Shown here piece after piece: positions 11,149-23,561 of a stretch of DNA of 64,000 nt (positions are counted from its first letter, which is position 1; each line of letters opens with the position of its first letter). The stretch is from Ceratorhiza oryzae-sativae (taxonomy: Eukaryota > Basidiomycota > Agaricomycetes > Cantharellales > Ceratobasidiaceae). A program made the translations under genes and the position numbers. The notes under the pieces are model-generated. The model was not told the DNA's origin. It worked only from the letters and a program-made list of their open reading frames with translations, and searched no databases. The stretch covers positions 310,001 through 374,000 of the forward strand of contig JARWMV010000237.1 in assembly GCA_030998015.1 (NCBI GenBank). Reading direction: 5' to 3'.

Positions 11149-12439
11149 TCAACGGACTTTGTTTCCAAGCAGAGCGGGAGGCAAGGTCCAACCCACCAGA
11201 TGGGGGTACTGGCCAGCCTCGTCGATTTCAGCCACGTCTTCCCAGCTCAAGGAGGCTGCGTGGTCCAAGTTAGACACAGCCGATTATTCAATCCTACGGT
11301 AAAGTCGACTCACGTAAGCTAAACATCCCGAGATACTCTTCAATCCTCTCCCTGCGTGAAGTGGTGCTACACAAGGTGGGGCATGGTGTTGGGGGACGTA
11401 TTGAGATTGGAGCGGAAGCAAAGACCACTTACGTGACAATGGCTACGCCTTTCGCTTTGATCCAACTCATAATCACCTGGGCTGACGTTACCTTCGGGCC
11501 AAGCCGCTTGGCTATGCGCTCGAGAACACTATCCAATTTACCTCCAGGCAGCTTGGTGACAGGACTAGAAGGGGACGATACAAGTTAGGGAAACATGTGG
11601 GCTACATGAGGACCTGTTTAAAACCTACGTGAGCCCCCCATAGCTTTCAACTCGTATTCCATGTTTGTTTGCAAACCCGAGAAGCTCCGCCTGTTTGTGG
11701 TAGTTGTACGGATGAAACTCGATCTAAAAGCAGAATGACATCCATAGATATGGAAAATATATAGTCGGACCACCTACCTGGTTGACCGCAGGGATCACTT
11801 TTCCATGCTGTAGCACTAACTTTAATTGTTCAATATTAAAGTTTGAGACCCCGATAGATCTATCAACCCAGTGATTGCGGGTAGAGACGGGTTGGACATG
11901 ATGCGGGGAACCCTGGCTCACCTTGCTTTTCCCAGTTCCTGGGCTAGCTCCAGCTCGGACCAGGCTTTGATAAAATCGGGTACAAGTAATGGATGGTGAA
12001 TAAGGTATAAATCTACATATGATAGACCTAGCTTCAATGACGGCAGTTGTTAGTCTGAGCGGTGCATGAAACTTATACACCAGCATACCCTTTTGAGGCT
12101 TGCATCCAACGCCTCTTCGGCGCCTCCTACACCATTGTATTTCGTCGTCACCCATAAGTCTTCTCGTCGAAGCCTTCCCACCGTTTGTTGTTCGAGATCA
12201 ACTTTTTCATCCCCGATTGTCTTTTTCTGTTCCCCATTCATCGCCTCTCGAAGCGCAATCCCGACTGACTCCTCGTTGTGGTATATCTGAGCAGTGTCGA
12301 TGTGTTCAAACCCGCCCTCGATGGCTTGTGTAACGTAAGTATGCACGTCCTTGTCCTTCCATACGCTTCCAGTCCCAAAGCCGATAGCAGGAATGGCACG
12401 CCCGTCATTAAGCGGAAGCGTCGGAATGAGAGCTGCCAT
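11149..12439 (-). CDS. Aldo-keto reductase (copy 2), tail anchor lost by frame change
   Basis: NADPH-dependent aldo-keto reductase. Seven exons on the minus strand: 12439-12089, 12031-11922, 11859-11778, 11723-11629, 11564-11433, 11366-11314 and 11255-11149, giving 309 residues. The family signatures are present: IPAIGFGTG at the N-terminus, the catalytic tyrosine in IDTAQIYHNEESVG, the lysine in TTKYNG, the histidine in YLIHHP, GVSNFN, and the cofactor loop TTTSRRERI. Exon lengths match the paralogue at 27973-29299 for exons 2-6. After DEAGQYP the frame reads into a stop. Shifting by one base at the C5 run (11202-11206) opens a hydrophobic tail like the anchor of the paralogue, ending near 11090. 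The shift may be a real mutation or an assembly error. Confidence 0.88.
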
Positions 12440-12654
12440 TGTTTTGGTTCAGAAAACGAGAGTAACGTGTCGATTAATTTTAGTGCAGCCTCAATGATGA
12501 CAGCAGTTGTTGTCGTCACAACGAGAATAAGCCATATTGATAAGATTAGATGTTAATCTGGCACGGCCTCGGCGCTTGCTGCTCGCACGACCGTTTGCGA
12601 CCACCTGGACGAGCACTTGCACGAAGTGCATGTATCGACGCATCAGCATTTGAT

Positions 12655-13670
12655 ATGTCGAAATCTCATTTTGAACCGTGTGTATTGGATCAACATAATA
12701 TTATCGTTTCACTTGCGTCTTCGCACGACGAACTGCTGGATGCCTGCTTTCTGCGATACGGAAAACCCTCTCAAAAATAGTAGTCACACAAAAAGGTTGG
12801 TATACGTAGTTTTCTAACCGGTCTTGCTGCTTCTATCTTCTTGAAAACAGATGTTGGGTGCTCGCAAAACTCGAAGAGAGGTTCAGCGTTCACGTCGGAT
12901 ATGATGGAGTCGATCCACCCTACCCCAATACAGGGTCACTTAATGTCACTGTCTATTTTGACGGCATACGCGTATCGGACGCTTTCATCACCTCTGAATC
13001 AATAGCCGCTCGTGCTGCAGAGAAAAAAGCCAAACGAGCCAAGGCCTTGAAAAATCAGCAGCGAAAGCGGAGCCTGACCGAAGCAGAGCTCGATGCCCTA
13101 GAAGAAGAATGGAAGGAAGGCGAGCCGATTCACGGTGGGACAGAGATATGCGGCTCTCCGGGCGATCGTGGAAACATGAGCTTGTTTCACTTTGCACTGC
13201 GTTTGACTACGGGTAGGTCATTCAGTTGCGTTTACCGAGGATGATTGGGGTTCGAAAATGAGATCAGACGAAACTATCTGTGGGGGGACATTGAACAAAT
13301 CGGACAAATCTGCGTTGAGGTCCGTTGGGTAAAACTCCGGACTGGGCTGCCTGGTTCGATGAAGTCGCTGTACCGAGAGGCCATTCATCTCCAGGATCCA
13401 ATGGCTAAAACCTATGTCGGCGATAAACACAGATTTGTAGCAGCTATAGACGGTCTGCAAGAGGAGGTGGACCTGGATGTGAAAGCTGAGCGGGAAGCTG
13501 AAGGAGGTTTCCGTTTTAGCGTTGAGCCGCTGGATGAGGTTGTATATCGGTTTATTTTCCACTACACGGAAGAAAGTAAGTCAGTGCCGTCTTGAGGTTT
13601 GTCATTTTAATTAAATGAGATTGATGGAACAGGAGTGCTTAGGTCGGAGGGATTCATCCCGAGCTCTTGA
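12655..13670 (+). CDS. DUF7918-like hypothetical protein
   Basis: Resembles the DUF7918 proteins that are abundant in agaricomycetes; their function is not known. Exons seen: one from an ATG near 12655 to about 12792, then 12851-13216, 13268-13575 and 13633-13670. Typical parts are CWVLAKLEERFSVHVGYDG, the YFDG..V.D block, a Lys/Arg-rich stretch with an acidic helix in the middle, IGQICVEVRWVK, and the ending FIFHYTEE followed by RVLRSEGFIPSS after the last intron (GTAAGT donor at 13576). Two weak points: the first exon needs a one-base frame change at an A5 run near 12773 to join in frame, and the third donor is a weak GTCATT. It may be a mildly damaged gene. Confidence 0.55.
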
Positions 13671-16086
13671 AGCAAAATTATCCAGCACACCGTTCTTTCG
13701 CTAGATCTAGATAGGAATTTACCCGCAAATTTTGATAATGAAATAAACACGTGTATAGGTTTTATATAATTTGTGTCCGATTTGCTACGAGAAGCTTTTG
13801 TTCGAATGGATACAGTTGAGGGGGGATCAGTGTCAATTCGAGTTGCTTCAGATATGATCGGCTGACCTTCATTGAATTCAGCGTGGTTTTAGCATCCAGC
13901 ATCCCGTCGCATTTCCCTCGGCTTTCACAGAAACCAAACAGCCCAAAGTAGAAAAATGAATATAAGAGGGAACATCCGCGTACAAAAAATACCTCGGTTC
14001 TCAAACCTGAGCCATGCATATATATTCCACCCACAACCTAGTGTACGCTACCAAATCGGTCCACGACTACGAACACGACAGATTACTCAGCTCGACCTCC
14101 TTTTTTTTTGCATTCTCTTAATCGATCGGGTCTGTGCCGAGGTTTGAAAAACGCGAGCATTGCTGAGGGCTGTGAGCTTGAAACCCTATTGTACACCGTT
14201 ATTGCATCTGTGAATATCTCATGCCCATCGAAATACAATCACCCAGACGTCGAGATCTAATCACATCTCAGCACGAGACTGTGTCGTGTCGTGTTTCAAG
14301 GACTTGGTTGATCCAACATGTGTGTTTAATTTGCTACGGCCGAGGACGACAATCTTGTTGACGCCAACCACGCATTATGTAGTCGTTGAGCCAAAAACGG
14401 AGCTATCTATGAAGTGTTATGGATTCACATGCGGAGCTGCTTACTGCTACGGCCCCACCTCGAACTTTAAGGGTTTTTTTTTCAATTTATTGAACTTCCA
14501 GGAGCAGCCAAGCCGAGGTCGGAAAAGCGAGCATCGAGAACACTCGGAATAACTAGAAGAGCAAGGCAAATAATACGCGATTTCATTTAACGTGGCACCA
14601 TGGTGAATGTCGTGGCGTTGCCCTTTATATTTTGTTATGCCGATTGTAAAAAAAAAAAAAAAAGTCGGTGACCAAGCAGCTGCAGACTCGAACTGGAGGT
14701 CGGAGACTGATCACCTGCCAATCATTGGTGGATTCTTCAGTTCAAGTCGAGCTCGGGGGCGAACCTTTTTTTTCTTCTTGGTTGGTTCAACGACACCTGG
14801 CTGGTATATCGTGAGTAATGTGTCGAGCAGTGAAAAAAGAGTGGGACTCGATAGTGCTTTTATAGGTAATCTATGCTGCGTTAGAGTTATTTAACAAAGG
14901 GGATTATCGCGTAGCCTACCTGAGAATCCGAGAAGAATCGACGATTAGTATCGGGCTCGGAAGCTATGCCAAGAATTCGGCTCTTTCGCAGTCGAAGCTC
15001 CGGTCAAATTCCTGTGGTCGAAACCACGCATATAGGGATGGCGAGGGCCTACTACCGGAATAATTCGGCTTAACGGCTTGTGGTATCAGACTCGACCGAA
15101 CCAGCCCGTTAAAAGGTAGAACGATTTGCAATGGAGAGTGAGTTTGGAGATGGGGGATCCGGGCAGAGGTCTTCATTATCAAAAACCGAAACCACAGCGG
15201 TACAGCTGTGCGAGGGATAATCATCGAGAGAATCGGGCCTTGAGCGGGTTGGAAGAGTGACGAGGGTGACATGGGGGTTTGTATAAAAGGAGAATAGACG
15301 GTATCAGTACTGGATACAATACTTCTTAAGCGAAAAGAAATATTTATATCGCCAGTAAACGCGCGCCCCTCGACTGCACCCTCGATTACAAGTGTATGCA
15401 CTATTGACATCAACACACTTTCTGCTGGGACATTGTAGCATATCCTCGCCGGTATTCGACGTGAATGAAAAATAAGGCTAGGGGCAGAAATGCATATTCC
15501 AGCTCGACTCAAACATGCGGTACTTTAGACCTGGGCGGCTTCTTGTACTTGAAGCGCGAGCGGCCGTTAAATACATCGAAACGCTTGCGGTTGTATTAAA
15601 ATAGCCGCCAAAGTGTTTCAAACTAAATACACGGCGTATACAGAGCCATACTCCTCATTTAGTATGAAAGCCGGTCACAGGCGGAGTCCGGCCGAGCTTG
15701 ATCCCGACTGAGTTCGTGTCCGATCGTGATTCATGATCGACTGGCACCCCGAAAGATTCCGCCGAGTGAGTTTCCAGACCGCAAGTCTGAATTCTCCGCC
15801 TGAATCGATGAGATAAAATTTCGAGAATGATGTGGCTGGGGTATCCGGTGGGCGTGCCATGAGGAGCGGTGTCTGCTATGCGGATGAAATTTCCGTCGAG
15901 TATATGTACTCTGGCCGGCATGGGTCGTGAGAACGAGGTCGAGACTGAGCACGAGGTCCGTGAGACAGGCAATAGGACGATGACGCGCGGGGACAAACAG
16001 CCAACCACCAGTGGAGAAGCGTGTGGAATGTTACATAATGGCTCCATCGCCCAGTTCCAGCATCCAGAAAGTTCTCCACCACGACG
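13671..16086. other. Long intergenic region, AT-richer, with poly(A)/(T) runs
   Basis: About 2.4 kb without a supported gene. It holds a T9 run near 14467 and an A17 run near 14647. The long minus-strand open frames at 14964-15512 and 15655-16098 have no family resemblance that I can see and no convincing start context. Confidence 0.35.
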
Positions 16087-16486
16087 ATGACGAGACACTC
16101 AGGGCTTCAAAAAGAGGTGTTGGCGCTGTATAGACGGTGCGTATCTCTCCTTACGATACACGCTCCACGTTCTGACTCGGTATGGCGCCCCACTTTCGCT
16201 TGCACTGGTCTCCACCGTTATCGGCCCCCCTCGCGTACGCGTCCGCAGCGCGCTTCGAATGGTGCGGAACAAGCCCCCCGAGGCACGCCCAAACTTTTAC
16301 ATCCTCGTCCAATACGAGTTTAGGGGCCGGGGCGGAGCGGTGAGCGGCCGGGACGTCAACACGATCGAGTATTTGCTGCGCCAGGGACGCAAGCGGCTGG
16401 AGCTGCTCGAGGGCGCGGGTGTCAGGACGTGTGTGGTGAGCGACGCGATGCGCGCGTGGTGGGCGAGCCAGGCGGGGCCGGTGTAG
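16087..16486 (+). CDS. SDHAF1: SDHAF1-type LYR protein, succinate dehydrogenase assembly factor
   Basis: Small mitochondrial matrix protein that helps iron-sulfur insertion into the SDH2 subunit of complex II. Exon 1 is 16087-16136, the intron is 16137-16248 (GTGCGT...CGCAG, 112 bp), and exon 2 is 16249-16486, giving 95 residues. The protein begins MTRHSGLQKEVLALYRR and continues ALRMVRNKPPEARPNF, so the LYR motif and the conserved KPPE.RPNF block are both there. The next block, DVNTIEYLLRQGRKRLELL, is typical of this subgroup. Length fits the family. The intron splits the LYR arginine pair. The phytochrome gene starts only about 210 bp downstream on the same strand. Confidence 0.92.
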
Positions 16487-16698
16487 TGGGTGTGGTGTAT
16501 GCAGTGTGGGGCCGTGGAGTCTCATTTCCAATTTACGATCCGCGCCAAATCCGATCTCGGTGCGCTGCACAACGGCTCCGAACGGCGAGGTTCTCGCTGC
16601 GAGTCTGATGAGCCGTGTCCGCAAAACTCGCCAGCGACGATTATCCTGCTTATTAATTCGCGCGGTTTTGGGGATTGTCTCGCCTGATCTTGACCACG

Positions 16699-19600
16699 AT
16701 GGCGGACCAGCCACCACCGAGCACGCCTCCGCCGCCGTCGACAGCAGCCAGCACCCAAACCCAGTCGACGTCGAGCTACATCTACCCTGTGCGCTCTCTG
16801 TTGTCCGGAATCCAGCCTGCGCCCGAGTCGGATGTGCAGCTCCCCCCGGAACCGAATGTGCTGCTCGCGGGTCTACGCCGGGATGCCAGGTGAGGACCGA
16901 GCGACAGGCTCAGTTGCCGCCCTCGTCGCAGGCCCCGCCCAAGACGTCGTCGCCCGGGCTCGGCGCACGTCGTGGGATGGCACCCCAAGGCACCCTCCCC
17001 ATCGCACGCTCGTCCCTGCCGTTTATGCGCGACGAATCCGTCTTTTCTGCCCCGTTGCCGACCATGCCGGAGGCCTCGTCCCCGACGTTCTTTAGCACCC
17101 AGTCCCAATCGTCTTCACCGCTCGCCCGTCGTCAGTCTGCGGCTGACAGTCCCGAGATGGGCACACGTCGCATTGTATCCGGCCTCGAGAGCAGCAGTCT
17201 TCCAGCGGATGGAGGAGCCCATGTGACGTCACCTTCGCCTCCTCCTTCCTCTGCCCCCGAACCCTTTCGTCACTACCCTGCCGAGGGCCGTGATGGCTTT
17301 CTCCGACTCGCTCATCTACCCGAAGGAGCCTCTGCCCAGGCTCAAGCTGATCAGCTCTCGAACACGGATGGGTTGCCAATCATGATGCACGATAGCGTCG
17401 ACGGGGCCGTCATCCGGTCCAGCATGCACGGGGTCCAAGGCGTCCAAGTCTGGGACAGGGACCGGCACCGGCACTGGGACGAGTAATGCGGGAACAGATG
17501 CTTCTCGTGCGGCATCGGCTCATCCGTCGGGTGCAGGATCGATGCAGCCTCCGTCGGCGTCCGGTGCGGGCTCTGCTCCGCGTTCAGGCATGAGCTCGGC
17601 TCAGCCCTCAGCACCAGGGGGAGTACCTCTGACTCAGGTGACCAGCCGATCGGGCACCACATCTTTGTCCGAAACGAGCGACGAGCCACTTGTGACCGTC
17701 CGCTTCCAGCACGTCCAAGACGAGAATGGGCACCACGTCGTCGTCGGTCGCGAAGGCCGACTCGCGCGATGCGAGGACGAGCCGATTAGGGTGCCGGGCG
17801 CGGTCCAGGGCTTTGGCGTCCTCATCGCCATCGAAGAAGACTACGAAACGGGTAATTTGGTCGTCCGACAGGTATCCGAGGTAAACCATTCTTTTTTCGG
17901 AAAACCGATCATGACGCTGATCCTTATTATACAGAATGCGAGCGAATTACTTGGTCTGACACCCAGATACCTGTTCTCCCTCGACTGCTTCACCCAAACG
18001 CTTCCCGACAGTCAAGCCGACATTCTCTGGGATAACGTCCAGTTTTTACACGACCCCGAACTAGACGCCAACGATACCTCAGACGATTCACCCCAGGTGT
18101 TTTTGCTTTCCGGGTGGGGTGAGCCAGGGAGTGGGTTGAGAGAGGGCGGGTATTTTGCCCAGGGGGCGTTTGGACCGGCCCAGACGGGTGATAGAGTTGG
18201 CCCTCGGCGCGAGTGGACATGTTGGTGCGCCGCGCATAGGCCCAAGCGGCCTCAAAAAGCCAGGGATTTCCCGTTGGATTCAGAGGGGTCGTCGACTGGT
18301 ACGCTTTCCGTCATTCTATCCTGTCATCACTGTGACTCATGATTCTCCCTCCTATCCGATCACTATCCATCAATTCGAACCAACCTCACCCTCACCCCCA
18401 CCAAACCCCATTCCCTCGCTTAGGCGGCTACCCCGACCCAAACCAGTTCGACGACGAAGACCCCGATACCTCTCCCCTGATTGTCCTTGAATTCGAGCTC
18501 GAGCGAGACGTGTTCAACCCGTTGTATCCACCCTACAACACTGCCCTCCCCATCGAAAGTCCCGGCGCATCAAGTCGCGGGAGCGGTAGCACACCCGGAA
18601 ACGCGAGCGGCGGGACCCGAAGCGCAGGTACCGGGAGTGGGAGGACAAAGAGTTCGAGGACAGGAGGTACGAGTGGCACGGGCGGCACGAGCAGGACAGC
18701 CGATTCGAGAACGACGCAGCAGCAGCAGCAGGGCACGCCCAAACAAAATGAAGGTGGTAAGTCTGCGTCTCAAACTGGTTCTGTGCCTGGGTCTCGTGTG
18801 TGTACGCCCGTCGAGTCTGGTGTATGCGAGCCAGCCGGGTCGCGCATTGTGGGTGACTCGATCGGTTGCGGTGCCCCTGCACCGATTGGCGATTTTGCAC
18901 CCCACCATCCAGGGAAGTCGAGTGGCCCGGGTTCTGGCTCCCCTGGCTTGTCATTCGCTGGGTCTTGTTTCTCTTTGTCCCTATCTTGACTCGTACCCCC
19001 ATTGTGGTTGTAGGCAAAGACGACGAGGATAGCCTCTCGACTGACCCCAAGGACAAGCCGACCGGGATCGGCCACGATGCGATCGAGGGCAACAAGGCCG
19101 AGGACGGGGCAACGGGTAGGATGGTAGGCGAGGGGTTAACCAAGGCCGAGATAGTTGTGCCGGTCGTGGTCGGGAGGACGAACGAGGGCGTGCAGGAAGG
19201 TGGAGAAGGAGTTGCTCAAGAGCAAGATGCGGCACCGACTGCTGTGCCTGCTACTACGCCCGCGACAGAAAAAGGAGAAATCGAGACGCCTGGGGACGGG
19301 GGCCAGTCGAGCGCAGAGACCGCGAAACAGGGCAACAGCGGCGGGATGGGCCAGTCGAGCGGTGAACAAGCCGTCACGAGCGGAAATGCCAACGTACCTG
19401 GCGAGAGGGGGACGGTTACTGACCCAAGCTCGGGAATTACCCCGACGCGAAGCGGCAGTTTGGGTGGCAACGATTCGGCCGACAGCGCTCTCTCTCCAAG
19501 CGAGATCCGTGGGTTGGTTGGTGACGACTCGTGGTATCCCTCCCCAGAAGACGTGATAGAAAGCACGACGTCCCGATCTCGTCCACTTCGCGCGCTCGAA

Positions 19601-22600
19601 CGGATGCGACGAATCACGCGAGAGCCGGGTCCACGTCGACATGGACGGGGGTCTCAGGGGGGAGGCGGCGGAGGCGGCGTGGGGACCATGGACGTATTTG
19701 CTGTTCCTTGCGCAAGTCAACGATCAACTCGGGAGCGCCCCAGATCTGGACAGTTTTTTGAAAGTTGTTGTTGGCGTGATCAAGGACTTGACCCAGTTCC
19801 ACAGGGTGTTGGTGTACCAATTTGATGAGCAGTGGAATGGGCAGGTGAGCTGGTGTCTAGAAATGACAAGCAGAAAGACTAATTAGATGTGCGACAGGTC
19901 GTGGCCGAGTTGGTTGACTGGAGCCAGACGCATGATCTGTTCAAGGGCTTGCATTTCCCGGCTGCGGACATCCCAGCCCAGGTCAGCCTCATTGTTGATT
20001 TGTTTTTGTTTTTTTTGGAAGCTTACAAGCGAAATAGGCACGAGAATTGTATACCATCAGTAAGCTGTCCGACACTTGAACAGATGGCTTTGCTGAGACA
20101 GAGACACAATAGACAAGGTCAGATTATTGTACGACCGGGAACAGACGACCGCGCGACTTGTTGTCCGAGATAGAAGTGATTTGGAGAATCCTTTGGTAAG
20201 TTCACGGCCAAGCTCAACAAACAATAGTCGCGGGACGAACGAGGGGGGATGGCGGACGAGAAGAGGTCCCAAGACACCCACGAGTCGCTTATACCCCTTG
20301 GAATGCCGTTGAAAACAATGACGTATTGACTCGGTCTCGAACTCGCAGGACATGACCCACTCGTGCTTACGCGCGATGAGCCCAATCCATATCAAGTGTG
20401 GGTTCTCTCGTGATTCGTTTTAGATCAACATTGATCGATTCAATGCGGTTTTTTGCCTTTTTAGATCTGGGGAATATGGGCGTGAGAGCCTCGATGTCTA
20501 TCGTACGCGTGCTTGATCTGCTCGGTTTTTCTCGGAGATTGATGTTTTGGATGCATACAGTCTATCGTCACGTTTGGCCAGCTCTGGGGCTTGATCGCGT
20601 GCCACTCGTATGGCCCGCACGGCATGCGCGTGTCATTCCCTGTTCGACAGATGCTGCGCTCCTGAGCGATTCGATCTCGAGGAATATTGAACGATTAAGC
20701 TATGCCCAGCGATTGCATACAAGGAAGCTGGTAAATGCGCATTTTATTTGATGCGACAACCAATTGATGAGCTTGAATATGCAGATTTCGACCGTTCCAA
20801 CAGAGCAGCACCCAACCGGATATATCGTTAGCGATGCCGAGGATCTCATCAGTCTCTTCGATGCCGATTTCGGTGTACTTGTCATTGGCGAGGGCGCCAA
20901 GATCCTCGGGGCGAATGAGCACGGCCAAGAAACGTTGATCGTGGCTGAGTATTTGCGCTTGAAACAGTTCAAGTGTGTGACTTCATTATCCTATGGGGGC
21001 CGAGCTGGAAATATCTTTTTCTAGCCTAATGCAAGTATCCCAAGCAATCGCCCACGACTTTCCGGACCTTAAACTCCCAGCCGGCCACGACGTGATCGCG
21101 GGGCTTTTATACGTCCCGCTCTCGGCCGGCGGAAAGGACTTTATCGCGCTTATGCGCAAGGGTCAACTGCGGGACGTCCATTGGGCCGGCAAGCCGTTCA
21201 AGACTGGATCGGATGGCGAAGCGGTGCTTGAGCCTCGAAAGTCGTTCAGGGTGCGTTTATGAGCTCTGAGGAAGTCGGATCGATGTTAGATGATGTTATT
21301 TTTAGGCCTGGAAGGAGACGGTCAGCGGACGTTGTCGAGCCTGGACGGACGAGCAGCTGGAGACGGCTGGTGTTTTGGCACTGGTGTACGGAAAGGTCTG
21401 TTAGAATTTGCACCAAGCGCAATATGGGCACTGATTTGACACTGGAATAGTTCATCGAGGTCTGGAGGCAAAAGGAGATGGCACTCAAGACGAACCAGCT
21501 GACGAACCTGTTACTCTCGAACGCCAGTCACGAGGGTGAGCTTATTCTCAAAATGTTGCTAGACCGAATCTAATAATATACTGGTAGTTCGAACACCGCT
21601 CAATCACATCATCAAGTAATCCACATATCGAATGATGATGAAATGTCACTGATGCGTTGTTCTAGTTACCTAGAGATGGCTCTCAATGGCCCTTTGGATT
21701 CCGAGACTCGAGAGAACTTGACAAGATCCCATATGGCTTCCAGGGTATGTATTAATGCATATATCCAACTCTGTGCTAATCATTTTCGGTCCATCAGAGC
21801 CTGCTGTTCACTATCAACGATCTCCTCGACCTCACCCGCCACGAGACTGGCAACGAAACCTCTTTCAACGAACCGTTTGACCTGCCTGGCACCGTTGAAG
21901 ACGCTGTTACTCTTTACCGAATCGAGGCGATGCGCCGACAGATCCAGTTCATAGTCGACACCAGCGATTGTCCTCAAATGGTCATCGGGGACTCAAAGAA
22001 GATTCGTACGGTGGTATCCAATTTGACGGCCAATGCAGGTATGGCCATTCCGCTCGATCGGTCAACGAATTTCCTAACGTTGAGCCAGTAAAATACACCG
22101 ACGTCGGTCAGATCAATGTCGAGTGTAGAAGATTCAAAGAGCCCGTTGGTCTGCGTGATTCAAAGGAAGTTGCAGTAGAAATTGTTGTTGCGGACACGGG
22201 CTGTGGCATTTCGAGCGCTAAACTCGAGAGTATCTTCCGGGAATTCGAGCAAGTGGAATCTTCGATGCCTCGCTCTGGGGAAGCCCAAGGTCTTGGTAAG
22301 CCGCATCGCGCATGCATCCAGGCTGTCCGTTGACATATCTACAGGTCTGGGCCTAGCGGTAGTCGCTCGAATAGTTGAGCAGCTCGGTGGCCAGCTACGG
22401 GTCGATTCAAAACCTCAACAAGGCTCACGCTTCTCGTTCTTGATTCCGTTTGCTCTGCCCGATGGCTCGGCTTCTGATCGATCACTTTCTCCTCGTTCCG
22501 CGAAGCTGATCACTCGATCAAGGAGGAGTAGCATAGGATCGGCGTATGCGTCCGCAGCGTCAGCCTCGGTCCAATCCGCAAACAGCCGAATTGACGACAT

Positions 22601-23561
22601 CGTTGACGCAATTTCGGCTCCGATGGGCAGGATCTGCTCCGTATCGTCTTCGCGTAACTCACGCCCATCGCCACCCGTTCAACGCAGCTCAGGCTCGGCT
22701 CAACCCGCACGCACGAGCACGAGGCAAGCCAACCCCCCACCGGGTGTATTCGAAGTTGAGAGCTCGAGGTTCCCGGTCCGAGGCGTCAAGGTGGACGAGT
22801 TTGATGCAGATCGGGCACCAAGTGTGGTTCCGAGTCAAGCACCTGTGCTGGAGCAGGCTGCGAACCGGGTTCAGAAGCAGTTGGAACAGTCTGTTAGTGT
22901 GGGTGTCGGAAAACGCGGCGGGAAGAAGTCTGGTGAGGGAGCTGCTGCCCTAACACCGTTGAGGATTCTGGTTGTGGAGGTGAGTTCGAGGCGTGCAATT
23001 CGGTCAAATTGCTGAGAACAGTATTTTAGGATGATGACACAAACCGAAAAATTCTATGCAAACGCTTGGTCCTTGATGGACATGAGGTTCAGCATACGAC
23101 CAACGGGCAGGAGGCAGTTCAAAAGGTGGAAGGTGATCGAGAATGGGATTGCGTGCTTATGGACATTCAGTACGTTTGTTCTGAATACAGCCGAGCTACT
23201 GCTGATTGACACGGACAGAATGCCTATATTGGATGGATTTGGCGCTACCAGGGCGATTCGAAAGCTTGAAACCGAGTCCCCTGCCGGTGGTTCACCCACT
23301 GATCGTGTGTCAATGCGACTGAACGGACGGATACCCATTTTCGCCGTTTCAGCGTCTTTGCGCGAGAAACAGCGGGAGGAGATGCACGACCTTGGCATGG
23401 ACGGATGGATCCTCAAGCCGATCGGCTTTGATCGTTTGCGCATCATCATGAAGGGTATCACCGATCTCGAGCAGCGCCAACGAGACAAATACCAACCTGG
23501 CAAGTGGGAGGCGGGTGGCTGGCTGGGAGAGCCCAACCCAATCTTGAGAGTTCAGCACTAG
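16699..23561 (+). CDS. Fungal phytochrome hybrid histidine kinase (two apparent frameshifts)
   Basis: Red/far-red photoreceptor kinase of the fungal phytochrome family. Order of parts: Pro/Ser-rich N-terminus (16699-17680); bilin-binding cysteine in ARCEDEPIRVPGAVQ plus PAS (17690-18240); a Gly/Ser/Glu-rich insert (18550-19640); GAF with QFHRVLVYQFDE, the ADIP motif and MSPIH (19690-20400); PHY region (20650-21480); dimerisation domain with SHEVRTPLNHI carrying the phospho-histidine (21520-21760); ATPase with N, DTGCGIS and GLGLAVV boxes (21960-22460); and a receiver with VVEDDDTNRK and the aspartate in VLMDIQMPILDG (22970-23500). At least 15 introns of about 50-70 bp. The frame breaks once near 19704-19707 (one extra base in DVFAV/LAQVND) and once near 20658 (one base missing in MLR/LLSDS). 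Exon borders of the N-terminal 900 bp are not resolved. Confidence 0.93.

Noticed and set aside
14964..15512. 182-codon minus-strand ORF
   Set aside because: No family likeness, no splice or promoter support, AT-rich intergenic context.
15655..16098. 147-codon minus-strand ORF next to SDHAF1
   Set aside because: No recognisable domain; overlaps the SDHAF1 5' end on the other strand; open plus-strand frames are equally long.
16151..16717. 188-codon minus-strand ORF opposite SDHAF1
   Set aside because: Antisense shadow; the plus strand has a clear LYR family protein.
18514..19143. Long antisense ORFs across the phytochrome insert
   Set aside because: They are mirror images of Gly/Ser/Arg-rich coding sequence with high GC, a common artefact.
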